This document shows, piece after piece, positions 43,742 to 55,000 of a stretch of DNA of 64,000 bases. The DNA is from Hygrocybe punicea (Eukaryota > Basidiomycota > Agaricomycetes > Agaricales > Hygrophoraceae): assembly GCA_963556145.1 (NCBI GenBank), contig OY744464.1, forward strand, positions 6,361,508 through 6,425,507, in the 5' to 3' direction. The notes beneath the pieces were generated by a model. It searched no databases, was not told the origin of the DNA, and saw only the letters and a list, made by a program, of their open reading frames with translations. The position numbers and the translations under genes are program-made. Each line of letters begins with the position of its first letter. Position 1 is the stretch's first letter.

Positions 43742-44296
43742 TCATGACGGATGCGATTTGACGTACAGCGAGTAGCTTCCGCGAAGTATCCAGGTTGGGA
43801 GTGTAGTCTCTGGTTTGGGTGCTTGGTTTACAGCCGTGCCCGGAGTGGAGCATGATTTGGTCGCAATCGGTGGACATGGGCTTCCAGGGTAAGCCAAGGC
43901 ATGTTCGCCATTGGTCTAGTGGAGAAAAAAGAATGAAAAGGTTCATATAATAAGGCTCTACCACCATCGCCGAGGATGACTTCAATCCCACCTTGTAGTA
44001 ATAGCACTTCCCTTCTGCTCTGTCATCTGGACTAACATAACTACGGCCAGGACAAAGCGTCAGCGCCGGGGGAAAGACAAGGTTCTCGATGAGGACGCTT
44101 ACGAGCATTCAAATATGGAGTAAGGACTGTTGTAGGGAAGAGACTCGCTCAGCGAGACGATTAATGGCTGATCGTTCAAATCCGCTCCTGGACAAACGTA
44201 TTCACACGAAGGATCCTCGTTTGGCGGGGCTTGGGCGCGAGCTTGTAACAAGGAGAGAACAAAGGTAAACAGCGAGATGGCAGCGACGAACTGCAT
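43742..44296 (-). CDS. Small secreted protein, copy 2 (mirror of 40880-41441)
   Basis: Same three-exon gene in the opposite orientation, start ATG at 44296 (MQFVAAISLFTFVLSLLQAR). The first exon product differs from copy 1 at only three positions (L/F, P/Q and the last residue L/S). The same Cys pattern follows. The stop comes two to three codons earlier (SHPS then TGA at 43742-43744). Both copies keep splice sites and open frames, which suggests both are functional and recently duplicated. Confidence 0.75.
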
Positions 44297-46084
44297 GGGA
44301 TCAGGCTCAGAACGTTGGACGTTGGATGTTGAGAGAGAGGGTGATTTGTCGCACGCAACGTTGTCCTCGTTACCAAGCAAGGGTCAAGGACTGCCGCTTC
44401 GCCTCAGTCGACAGATGCCCATGGCTCGAGTAGTCCAATCTTCACGGCGACACGCGAGTCCCTCCAGTGTCCTAGTAAAAATCTTAACCGAGCGGGACCG
44501 CTGGGCATGAGTTCCATTTCTCTCTTTTTGTGACATGCCGCCGGAGCGGATGCTTTATAAGTTCGAACCAAAGCTTATTTTACAAGATGTGGAGACTGAC
44601 ACTAACACGTCGCCAGGACCAGCTACAACTCGCGGAAGTGCAGCACAGTTGGCGTCGTGAACAGTTCGTATCTCAGGCTGGACACAATCATATTGAGATT
44701 TGATCTTTTTGTAGGACTTTCTGCCATGACACGTCACTCCCATGAGACGCTTCAAGGCTATTGTTTTCGTGAGTCGCTATGTCCGACAAAACGATAAGAG
44801 GCAACTTAACAAGTTACTGGATGAAGGAATCTCGTAGCTCAAATTGACTCCAAATCAATAGGGCAAGATACCGAGAACGTCAGGAACACAGCTCATTTGA
44901 CCGGTGATGTTGCTGTAACCCAGGAGAAATTTTTTCGTCGGAGCCTGTGTCTGTGCCCTCTGGGCAAACGTCTCAACCTCAGGGCGCAAGGGTATGTTGG
45001 GTCAGTTCATATCCAAGCATTGCCACCGCCTCAGCTGAAGTTGGGATCTGTCCAAGCGTAGGTCAGGACTGGGGAGTTTTCAATAAACGGCATGACCTTG
45101 ATGTATCCAGGAGGGAGCGGAAGGTGCGGGCAGATGCTGATTTCAAACTACAGTCGATTACCGCAGTTCCTGTCCATTGGTAAGACGTCGTATGTGGTTT
45201 TGATCACCAAGAGATCTGCTCACACTGCCCCCAGAAACTGCAGTCTCCGACATCCTACTCCTTTCGTTTTCGATTTGATCTCATGGGGATCAGGGAGTGA
45301 AGGTGCTAACTGAGCGACAATTGAACCAAGCCAAGCTGGACAGATATACACAATTGGTTGGGGCTTTCCCGTGCCGCTCGAGTTCGAGCTGCTACCAATT
45401 GCACCCATGCTTCTGCACTCGAATGGGTCTCCCCTTCCGGTTCTCCCCGATGTCCCTTCAATATCTTGGGCCCGTTGCTTGGGCAGACCGACCCTGCGTG
45501 TCTAGTTTGGCGGTGCTGCAAACCGTGACGATCACCACTTTGGGACTAGGGGCATGGCGGAGCATTCAGCATCAAGACTGTCCTCTCCAACCCCTACTTC
45601 CGCCGCCCTCGAATGCGCAGGCATATAGATGACCTCGGGGTAGATATGCCGTCTGCGCTTGATCTCTAAGCATTCTTGACGTGGCAATAATACTCGTCCG
45701 TGATTAACGTTGATTATAATGATTGGCGCTGTGACTGATTTTCGCCGAAACCAGTATGTGATCGGCGACCGATTCTGGTGGTATTCCTTTTTGAGTGAAA
45801 AGCCAACAGAATCTTTGCTGACTCGGATGCCCTCGAAGATCGTTACTTGAGATTTGGATACTTGGACCGCAAACCTCAGGCAAGACACACGGTGATGACC
45901 TTGGAAGCTGCGATCAATCAGTATCAAAACCACCAACACCTTCCTGCTCCTGCCAAATCGTTGCTAACTGGTTCGAGGCTGTCCATATTTACCTATTTAG
46001 TCGAAAAGTAGGTTCGACTATAAGGAACATGACCATACCAGATGAGGCAGCCAGACTGCGTCTGCTTGCAATCCCTTCATTTAG
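44297..46084. other. Right-arm region with unassigned short ORFs
   Basis: CpG-rich. The longest open frame is minus 45532-45939 (135 codons, no domain). Position corresponds to 38835-40879 in the left arm, but I see no clear long similarity apart from the region upstream of the secreted protein. No gene can be supported. Confidence 0.4.
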
Positions 46085-47674
46085 ATGGCCTCCTTGACGC
46101 TTAGCGAAACACTCTGGAATATCCGTCTCACCGAGGTATATAATGTGTTTCTTTCTTGATTCAATGACTTATTTCTAGTTGGTTTGTTGCAGCACTTCCA
46201 CGGTCAGTCTTGTTTGTTGAAATCGGGATCGGGATATCTAATCCTTGAGAACCACACAGCTGCTGCTGCCACAATATTGGTACGATCCTCTTTTTTTTCC
46301 TCTCGCAGTACTCCCAACCTTGTCCAGGCATATGATTATTGCTTGACCCTTGCCCAGGAGGTTTCTCTCGTCTGGAATGGCCGCTGGTCGTCCGTCAACA
46401 TATTATACCTCCTAACGAGGTACATGCCCTTCATAGATACTGCTTTCCTTCTTAGCCGTGAGGACTTTCCTTTTTCTGCAGTTACATCAGGATCTCATGG
46501 ATGTACAATCACTCAGAGCATTTCTTAAGCTTTGGACCCAAATTTGAGGATGCTTGCTTGCTCATATACAAGGTGGATGCATGTAAGCGTTTGCGTGATC
46601 TCTGAGCTGTCTATAGATTGCTTGACCACACTTCGAAGCCCTGTTTGTCCTTGGAATGGGCTTCTCAGAGGGTAAACGCTTCCCATTTGGTCGTCATAAA
46701 ATTCTTGGTTATTAACACTGAAATGACAGTTATCCTCATGCTGAGGATATTGGTTATTTGGGAGAACGACCGCCGACTTGTCATTGGCCTTCCTATTTTC
46801 TTTGCCGCGATCTGGATCGCGATACTTGTTTTTATGTATTTTTTTCTTCAATCCCTGAATTGTGCGTGAACCGCTCCGCGATTTCTTTTCCTCCCATGCT
46901 GATCTTCTCAAGTCCCATAGTTTCATTGATACCGATACTTGGCATCCCAATATGCTATGGTACCAGAAGTACAACTATGTTGCTCGTCGTGTGGTTGCTG
47001 TTCCTGGTGTTTGAGATCGGTATTGTGGTACCCTGTTTTCTGTCGATTATTCTCTCAATGATCATTCACCAGTTATGCTCGGCCTGCTATTGATCAAAGG
47101 CATCCGCCGATGTGGGTCATGTCTATTGACTCCCCACTAATACTTACCATGTGATACAGATAGGGTTTCTCGCCAGGTTCCACTGTTTTGTATCGTTTAT
47201 CGTGACGGCAAGCAATCCAATGTCCATAATAAATAACTTGATGTGACAACATTTGTAGGGATACTGTTCTACATCTACATCGTTGGTGTGTGGCATTGTC
47301 ATTCACCAAGATACTGACACCTGATTTTAGACCAGCCATTTCGGCTTCTAACATTATCGTTATCCTTACCTTACCAGTATGTTTGCTGCCAAGACCTTTT
47401 TTTCCCACTGACTATAAATATTCCCCTGCAGGCGGTTACTTTATTGCTTACGCCGTGCGTTCTCAAAAATATTGACTTGACACGCCTCATTGTAAATTGC
47501 AGATTTACCCGCGTTATGCATTCTGTCCTGACAGCCCGATTCGTTCTGGAGCTTCGACAAGTGCTCCGTAATTTTGATAAAGATCAAGAGGATGATGCCA
47601 CATCGACTGACCTGATGTCAAGGGGAGGGATATCTTTTGCGAGAACCAACAATAGCAGTCTGAACGATGTGTAA
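46085..47674 (+). CDS. DUF6533-type multi-pass membrane protein, paralogue 3
   Basis: Exon 1 46085-46135 (MASLTLSETLWNIRLTE), exon 2 46193-46202 (10 nt), exon 3 46260-46279 (20 nt), exon 4 from 46328 (AYDYCLTLAQEVSLVWNGRW, then YLLTRYMPFIDTAFLLS). Later: FLVINTEMTVILMLRILVIW, ENDRRLVIGLPIFFAAIWIA, TTMLLVVWLLFLVFEIGIVV. C-terminus RVMHSVLTARFVLELRQVLR with an acidic/Ser tail ending SFARTNNSSLNDV, TAA at 47672. It is the mirror partner of paralogue 2. The middle exon joins are not fully resolved. Confidence 0.75.
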
Positions 47675-48132
47675 TAGCTCATGTTGCATATAGCGAAAAT
47701 GTAACGTGACCCGATTTATGATCAGGTCCGTCAATGTCGGGGACAATGGAGTAATTATGCCGACAACACTGGCCGATCATGATCACAAGATATGAAGTAC
47801 GAGTGGTCGGGGATAATCTCACGGCCAGCGGTTCAAGTTGGTGCTCGCAAAAGCTGGGGAGACAACTCGTCCCTCAATAGGAATACGCACATTCAAGTTT
47901 GCTGTTACCTTGCTTACTAGGTCTCATATCTGAGAGACTTTGGGCTCCCTCAGATGTCGTCCGCAGCAGCTCGGGTATGGAAGTACAGTCCGATCAAACG
48001 GTCAGAACAGCCAACATTTTTCCTGTCAAAACTGATACCAACGCATCAGCGCTGTCCAGCCTCTGTGTTCACTGAAACGTGGGTTTCGATTAAGTACATG
48101 CAGCATCGCCAAACCAGGGAAGGAATTTAGAT
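47675..48132. other. Intergenic region between DUF6533 paralogues 3 and 4
   Basis: No ORF of note. It holds the 3' region of paralogue 3 and promoter of paralogue 4. Confidence 0.6.
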
Positions 48133-49629
48133 GGCCGCCTCGACGCTCAACACAAGTTACGAAGCTATCTGGAATGTCTACCTCACAGGGGTACGTAATA
48201 TACTTCTTTATGCCGATTCTACGACTTATTTCTATCTGGTTGATTGGTTGCAGTACCTGCAGAGTCAGTCTTCTTTGTTATAATCAGATTTGTTCCTGAT
48301 CCCCGAGCATACAGTTTCTGCTGTCACAATATTGGTACTGTCCTCTTTATATCATGTCACAATACTCCCAACCTTGCCTAGGTGTATGATTTCTGCTTGA
48401 CCCTCGCTGAGGAGGTTTCCTTCGTCTGGAATGGCCGCTGGCCGTCGACCGTCAACATCCTATACATCCTATCGAGGTACATGCCCTTCATAAACAGTGT
48501 AGTCCTTCTGTTTCGTGAGCACTTTCCTTTTGCCTCTGCTAAGTCAGGGTCTCATGTATGCACAACCGCTTAGAGCATTTCTCACACTTTGGCCCCAAAT
48601 CTGAACATGCTTGCCTTCTCATATATAGGGTGGATGTCGGTACGTGTTGGCATGATCATAGCTGAGCCATCTCTAGACTTGCTGATTGCACTTTCAAGGC
48701 TTGTTCTTCCTTGGAATGGGTATATCAGAAAGTGGGCTCCGTAGATCTGGTCACCAGTTTCTTGGTTAATAACACTGAAACAACAGTTATCCTCATGATC
48801 AGAATATTGGCTATTTGGAACCAAGACCGCAGACTCATTGTTGGTCTTCCTATTTTCTTTGCCATGATCTGGACCGCAATACTGGTTCTCTTGTATTATT
48901 TCCTTCAATCCCTGCATTGTCAGTGAATCACACTGATTTATTTCGCCACTACATGTGTTAACCATCTCATATCCCTTAGTTTCATTGTCACCTGGCCTCA
49001 CCACATGCTCTAGCACCAAAAATACAACTATGTTGCTGATGGTGTGGGTGCTGTTTATGACATTTGAGATTGGTAATGTTGTAACCTACTGTTTGTTGAG
49101 CATTCTCTCATTTTTTTTTTCACAAGTTATGCTCGGTCTGCTATTGATCAAAGGCATCCAGCAATGTGGGTCATGTCTATTGACTCCCTGGCTGTACTTA
49201 CAGTGTGATGCAGATAGCTATTCACACCAGATGCCACTATTCCGTATTGTTTATCGTGATGGTAAGTAATCCAAAGTTCTTATTATTAAGTGTGCCAACA
49301 CTGTCAGGGATACTATTCTACATCTACATCGTTGGTGTGTGTTATTGTCGTTTGTGGAGGCAATGATGCTGATTTAAACTAGGCGTCACGGCTTCAGCCG
49401 TCATTGTCATCCTTACCTCATCTGTATGTTTTTTTTGCAACTTTTGTGAGCACCTTCGTTTTGCTCACTGAAAATGATTTCCCCGCAGGATCTTGCTTTA
49501 CTGCTTACACCGTGCGTTGCTCGCAAGACTCACTTGATATATCTCATTTTGAAATGCAGACTTGTCCGTGTAATGCATTCTGTCCTAACAGCCCGTTTGG
49601 TTCTGGGGCTTAGGCAAGCACTCCATTAG
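48133..49629 (+). CDS. DUF6533-type multi-pass membrane protein, paralogue 4
   Basis: Start ATG at 48133 (MAASTLNTSYEAIWNVYLTG), then the 10-nt exon TACCTGCAGA and 20-nt exon TTTCTGCTGTCACAATATTG, then VYDFCLTLAEEVSFVWNGRW and ILYILSRYMPFINSVVLLF. Later segments: FLVNNTETTVILMIRILAIW, NQDRRLIVGLPIFFAMIWTA, TTMLLMVWVLFMTFEIGNVV. The end is RVMHSVLTARLVLGLRQALH and TAG at 49627, without the Ser-rich tail, like paralogue 1, its mirror partner. Confidence 0.75.
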
Positions 49630-50000
49630 CCTGATAACAAACGAGGCCAAATTGATTGGGAGAGATGTGTTGTATCTTTTGCAAAAATGCACCATGACAG
49701 TTTGGTCCGTGATGTTGGATGAGTCACATAAACTAAGGCAGTGTCTGGAAGTTGGCATTTGGGAGATTTGGTAGTTGCTGCCAGTGAGAGGTGTTGGGTG
49801 GCGGTGATTGCAGCTGAACGGGATTTGCTCGACGGTGAGGTTGGTGAATCATTGTATCATTCAATCAAGTTCTTTTCTTTTGCCCCTTCCACTTTCGACC
49901 GTTGTTGCTTTAGTACCCTCGTGGTCAATAGCAACGAAAAAAGCTTCAGGGAGATACAACTCACCTTTGGCATCGCCGATATTCTTTTACCATATCTGTA
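49630..50000. other. Boundary between the gene island and mobile DNA
   Basis: No gene supported. It ends at the TA that flanks the next element. Confidence 0.6.
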
Positions 50001-50640
50001 CATCAGCAAAATCCGGGGTCCTTTTTGAAACCCTTGGTGGCCTTGCACTTTTTCGCAACCTCTTGGACTTTTTTCCAAGGTTTTTTGACACCTTTTTTCA
50101 TGACTTTTGCACCTTTAGCTACTTGGACAGGTTGACAAATTTTGTTGGTGGATGTGAATGTTTTTTTCTCTCTTTGTTCACTTCTTTGCTTTTTGGTTCT
50201 GTCTTATGGTATAGAGAGGAATGGAAGAGCAGGTAGAATTACTTTTAGTGCCTGATGTAATTAGATTCTTTTCATACCCTTGGTGCTCTTGTGCCTCTTT
50301 TCAATCTTGTGAGCTTTTTTGTCAAGTTTTTTGGTTCACCTTTTTTAAGTCCTTGAAGAACTTGCACCTCTTCTGAACTTGTTGAGCTTTTTGGCCAAGG
50401 TTTTTGGTCCACCTTTTTTAAACCCTTGAAGAACTTGTGCTACTTCTGAACTTTGTTGAGCTTTTTTGTCAAGTCTTTTGGACTTTTTCTAAAACATCTT
50501 TTGACACCTTTTTCTCAGTTTGTTAGATCTTTTTTAAAAGTTATTTAGTTTGGATTATGAGCAGTATTGGTAAATTTTGGAATAAATGGTATAGTAATTT
50601 GGAGCCCCCTACTGTTGTTGTTGTCACCGCTCTTGCCGCT

Positions 50641-50841
50641 GATATGCAGCGCACGTCCCTAAGCACGGAAACGTTCTATTGGACCTATTCTAGCCTCGGA
50701 CATGCTGTGATTCATTGCGAAACGGTGATATGCGACGTCAAAGTGGGCGCGATTCGGGTAGAGGGTTGCACACTATTTGCATAGTATACCGCAGTTACGC
50801 CGCTAGATGAGACAAAATGATCTATGGGTTTTTCCTGAAAT
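50641..50841. repeat. Rearranged stub of the long-arm element
   Basis: 50641-50722 is a direct copy of 53031-53112 (inner end of the right arm). 50723-50841 is an inverted copy of about 52010-52127 (inside the ORF). The two pieces are fused and abut the left arm at 50842, so this is a shuffled fragment of a second copy. Confidence 0.8.
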
Positions 50842-53800
50842 GAAAGGGTGCACTGCGGTAATGTGAACGGAATCAAATACCAACTCTACCACAGTGCTGT
50901 ACGAATTCTGAGGGGTTCAATCTCAATCCAAAAGGTTAATAAAAATACTCAGAGGTGCTCTGGATAGTGGCGATGATGTTTCCGATGTGCGCGATGTGCG
51001 CGATGCGCGCGGCGTGTGCAAAACAGTCGGCGATGTTTTCGGCGTATACGTAGCACTTTATAGAAGGAACGCAAAGTTTAATAGAGCATAGCGGAGCTAT
51101 CGCATGGACAGCACAGTAAAGAGGTGATATGATAGACTGGAATCGGGGGTATACAAGACGTCTCTCTAGTATGTAAACTATAGGGATTATTTATGCGAAG
51201 TTGGTTGTTAGGACAATACAGGGTGAAGAAGGCAAGACAAATAGACGGTGCGCGATGGAACTATGGTGCAATAGGGATGAAATGGAACTGAAACAAAGGG
51301 TATAGCACCATGCGAAGCAATTTCCAAAATATCTAGAGGATAGGAGCTATACTGTTTGAAATAAGTGAAACATGTCACATAAAGACTTCCCTGGAACCGG
51401 AACGGAATCGGAATGGAATAGGGTGAACGGTATAAGCGTGGATGATGTCGGAGAGGCTCGAAATATGTTTCTGAAGGGGGCCGAAGCGCTCCGAAGAAAA
51501 TCGCCATAATGTCAAATTATCGCCCGTATCGCGCGCATATCGCAGTCGCATCGCAATGGAGATACATATAAATCGGGATGTTTCGCAATGAATCGCAGCA
51601 TGTCCGAGGCTAGAATAGGTCCAATAGAACATTTCCGTGCTTAGGGACGTGCGCTGCGTATCATCTACCATCATCGCATCAGTCCTTGTCATCATCTGCA
51701 CCTTTGTCCACATCCTTGCCCTCGGTACCACTTTCGCGCCTGTGCTCGCCTTCGTCCTGGCTAGAGGATGCTTCGCGCGCGATTGCTAGCCGACTACAGT
51801 ACCCAGATGCACTCGCTTCGCAACAACTGCTCTCACTGTCACCTTGCATTGATTCCTATACTCCATCTGTGATGCATACGTCCACGCAGCGCATTGCGGA
51901 GATAGAAAGTGAATTAGCCATTCTGCGAAAGCGCCGCGAACCAGCTACGCTGCGAGAGCATTGTGTTCACCACCAGGAAGGCCTCTTCAATCATCGCAAA
52001 CATCACGCTATTCAGGAAAAACCTGTAGATCATTTTGTCTCGTCTAGCGGTCCAACTGCAGTATACTATGCAAATAGTGTGCAACCCTCTACCCGAATCG
52101 CGCCCACTTTGACATCGCATATCACCGCTCCACCCTCGCCTACAGCCTCCTTACCTGTGTGCTCAATTTCGCATTCATTCTTGCCTGCGGTACCCTTGAC
52201 TTTGACTTCACCCGCTACACCGCTGACTTCGGCTTCATCATCTGTGCCAAATACTTTGACCTTATCCCCGCCGTCATTCAGCTCACAGACCCATTCGTTT
52301 GCATCCCCTGTAGTCAAGATTCCGACCTCGCAGCCCCCTGCCTCGCTATCATGTTGTGTCCCAACCGCGTCTCGCCCAGATCTTGAAATTGTGTCGGCAG
52401 CTGCGCAGACCTTGTCTAAAGCCCTCATACCTTTGCGCACCTTTTCGCCATCAGTATTAGCTTCGCCTCTGCCCGCCTGTACAGTGCACAAGTCCCTAGT
52501 ATCTCCGCTTGCACCTGTCCCAACCTCAAACCCCGAAACTGCGTCCCCCCTTTTGCATATTTTGTCACCTGCGTTATTATCTTCTTCGCAGCCTCGCACC
52601 ACTATATCCATGCTTCCTGCACCCTTTGCATCATTTACTCTGACCACAGCTACTGCGACTTCCATTCTGCTCACTGTGATTCCATCTGCTGCGCCCGCGT
52701 CTTCTTCAATGCCCTGCGTTTTGTCCTTGCATCCTGTGATTTTGCGTCCAACTGCGGTCACCTCTGGAATACCTCCATCTTGGCTCCTGATTGCTGCGCA
52801 TAGCTCGTATTTGACTCCGCTGTTAATTTCGCTCCAGTACACTTCTGCGCCTGCCCATGTTCCGTGCTGCGCCCCACAGCTCAAGGCTAAATGTCAAGTC
52901 AGCGAACCACCACCACTATTCCTGGCATCAGTTTCATTTCTCATTATTGCTATTGCTGCGCTTCGATTCTGGTCACTTCTCCGCTCATTGTTGACTGAGG
53001 ACAGTCAATATTTCAGTTGGGAGAGAAGATGATACGCAGCGCACGTCCCTAAGCACGGAAATGTTCTATTGGACCTATTCTAGCCTCGGACATGCTGCGA
53101 TTCATTGCGAAACATCCCGATTTATATGTATCTCCATTGCGATGCGACTGCGATATGCGCGCGATACGGGCGATAATTTGACATTATGGCGATTTTCTTC
53201 GGAGCGCTTCGGCCCCCTTCAGAAACATATTTCGAGCCTCTCCGACATCATCCACGCTTATACCGTTCACCCTATTCCATTCCGATTCCGTTCCGGTTCC
53301 AGGGAAGTCTTTATGTGACATGTTTCACTTATTTCAAACAGTATAGCTCCTATCCTCTAGATATTTTGGAAATTGCTTCGCATGGTGCTATACCCTTTGT
53401 TTCAGTTCCATTTCATCCCTATTGCACCATAGTTCCATCGCGCACCGTCTATTTGTCTTGCCTTCTTCACCCTGTATTGTCCTAACAACCAACTTCGCAT
53501 AAATAATCCCTATAGTTTACATACTAGAGAGACGTCTTGTATACCCCCGATTCCAGTCTATCATATCACCTCTTTACTGTGCTGTCCATGCGATAGCTCC
53601 GCTATGCTCTATTAAACTTTGTGTTCCTTCTATAAAGTGCTACGTATACGCCGAAAACATCGCCGACTGTTTCGCACACGCCGCGCACATCGCGCACATC
53701 GGAAACATCATCGCCACTATCCAGAGCACCTCTGAGTATTTTTATTAACCTTTTGGATTGAGATTGAACCCCTCAGAATTCGTACAGCACTGTGGTAGAG

Positions 53801-53842
53801 TTGGTATTTGATTCCGTTCACATTACTGCAGTGCACCCTTTC
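50842..53842. mobile_element. Element with about 820-bp near-identical inverted arms
   Basis: The left arm 50842-51664 starts GAAAGGGTGCACTGC and the right arm 53029-53842 ends GCAGTGCACCCTTTC. They are almost identical in inverse; a 99-codon open frame in each (minus 51208-51507 and plus 53186-53485) translates to the same peptide. A short indel lies in a GATGTGCGC repeat. The central 1.36 kb holds one long ORF. No flanking duplication could be defined, because the left flank is a rearranged copy of the element itself. Superfamily unknown; Mutator-like and fold-back elements have arms of this length. Confidence 0.8.
51872..53032 (+). CDS. Ser/Thr/Pro-rich, tail-anchored protein of the long-arm element
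   Basis: The open frame extends upstream to 51686, but the first ATG in frame is at about 51872 (MHTSTQRIAEIESELAILRK), giving about 386 residues. The first 40 residues are charged with heptad-like Leu/Ile, a likely coiled coil. Then come 300 residues dominated by Ser, Thr, Pro and Ala with regularly scattered Cys. The end is hydrophobic (LFLASVSFLIIAIAALRFW) followed by a short polar tail, as in a tail-anchored protein. The stop lies a few bases inside the right arm. No domain recognised. The opposite strand is open over 273 codons as well, so composition alone could keep frames open. Confidence 0.45.
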   Translation: MHTSTQRIAEIESELAILRKRREPATLREHCVHHQEGLFNHRKHHAIQEKPVDHFVSSSGPTAVYYANSVQPSTRIAPTLTSHITAPPSPTASLPVCSISHSFLPAVPLTLTSPATPLTSASSSVPNTLTLSPPSFSSQTHSFASPVVKIPTSQPPASLSCCVPTASRPDLEIVSAAAQTLSKALIPLRTFSPSVLASPLPACTVHKSLVSPLAPVPTSNPETASPLLHILSPALLSSSQPRTTISMLPAPFASFTLTTATATSILLTVIPSAAPASSSMPCVLSLHPVILRPTAVTSGIPPSWLLIAAHSSYLTPLLISLQYTSAPAHVPCCAPQLKAKCQVSEPPPLFLASVSFLIIAIAALRFWSLLRSLLTEDSQYFSWERR

Positions 53843-53879
53843 ACCGCCACTGATGGTTTCGTCGTTGTCTTCATTTCGC

Positions 53880-54530
53880 CACTGCCGCCAGTGGGTGGTT
53901 GTGATCGTTGTTGACCTGCCAGTTGGCAGTGGTGGTGGCTGACGTAGTCATCCTGCTGCTGTTGCCAGGTGGCTGTGGTGGTCGCAAACGTCGTCCTGCT
54001 GCTGCTGGTGCCAGTGGGTTTGGTGGTGGTGGTGATGGTCGCCGTCGCCGTTTTCCTGTTGCTGCTGCCAGTTGGCAGTGGTGGTAGCCATCGTTGTCAT
54101 TGTCGTCCTGCTTGCTGCTGCCAGCTGGCGGTGGTGGTGGCCATCATCGTGGCCATCATCCTGTTGCTGCTGCCAGTTGGCAGCGGTGGTAGCTGTCGTC
54201 ATCATCGTCATCGTCGTCGTTGTCCTGCTTGCTGCTGCCAACTGGCGGTGGTGGTGGCTATCGTCGTCATCATCGTCCTGTTGCTGCTGCCAGTTGGCAG
54301 CAGTGGTGGCTGACAACGATGATGACACGCTGCTTCTTGCTGTGTGGTCTTAGTAGCCATCGTTGTTGTCACCGCCCTATTGCTGCTGCCAGCTGGCGAT
54401 GGTGGTAGCCATTGCTGCCGTCCTGCTTGCTGCTGCCAGTTGGCGGTGGTGGTGGTGGTGGTGGTGTGCCGGTTGGTGGTCGTGGTCACCTCACTGCTGC
54501 TGCCGTCATTGACCTGGTTAGCGGGGGTTG
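53880..54530. repeat. GC-rich minisatellite, about 60-65 bp units
   Basis: Repeats of GCTGCTGCCAGTTGGCAGTG then GTGGTGGCCATCGTCGTCAT, about ten copies of variable length. All three frames on both strands stay open here (Val/Leu-rich, Gln-rich, Thr-rich), so none is called as a gene. Confidence 0.8.
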
Positions 54531-55000
54531 GAGGTGTTGGGTACTTACCTTAGCAGGCTGGTGTCCTCGCACCCCTCCTTGTTGTTGTGCTGGTCATTGT
54601 CGTGGTCATGGTTGTCGTGTCTGTGGTCAAAGGTCAGTGAGAAAAATACTAAGTCAAAACTTACTGAAAGTGGCAACTCAGACGATGTTTGGCACTGCAT
54701 TTTGCCAAACATCGGCAAATGGTCCATGCACGTCCTCCAAACATATATAAGTTGTGCACATAAGTCATGTACAGTCATTTGGTAGCTACTATCTGAGTAT
54801 CGCTTCAATTCCTATACTGACTTATATGCTTATAGAACAACTGTAATAGTTTATTATGTAAATATATGTATTGTGATTTTAATTATTATTATAATAATCA
54901 ATTAATTATATAATAATATTGTCCTTGTATGGTTATACAATCAATGAACACCTGAAGCAACTTATAAAACCATTTTTGTGCCGTTTTCTGAGCTTTTCAT
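54531..55000. other. Spacer inside the TA-flanked element
   Basis: No gene. 54660-54730 has TTTGGCACTGCATTTTGCCAAACATCGGCAAA-type short inverted repeat, and 54840-54930 is very AT-rich. Confidence 0.5.

Noticed and set aside
52066..52884. 273-codon minus-strand ORF in the long-arm element
   Set aside because: It overlaps the longer plus-strand ORF, is Gly/Asp-rich by complement of Ser/Pro codons, and has no domain.
53948..54553. Val/Leu-rich, Gln-rich and Thr-rich ORFs in the GC-rich minisatellite
   Set aside because: All frames are open on both strands; explained by the repeat.
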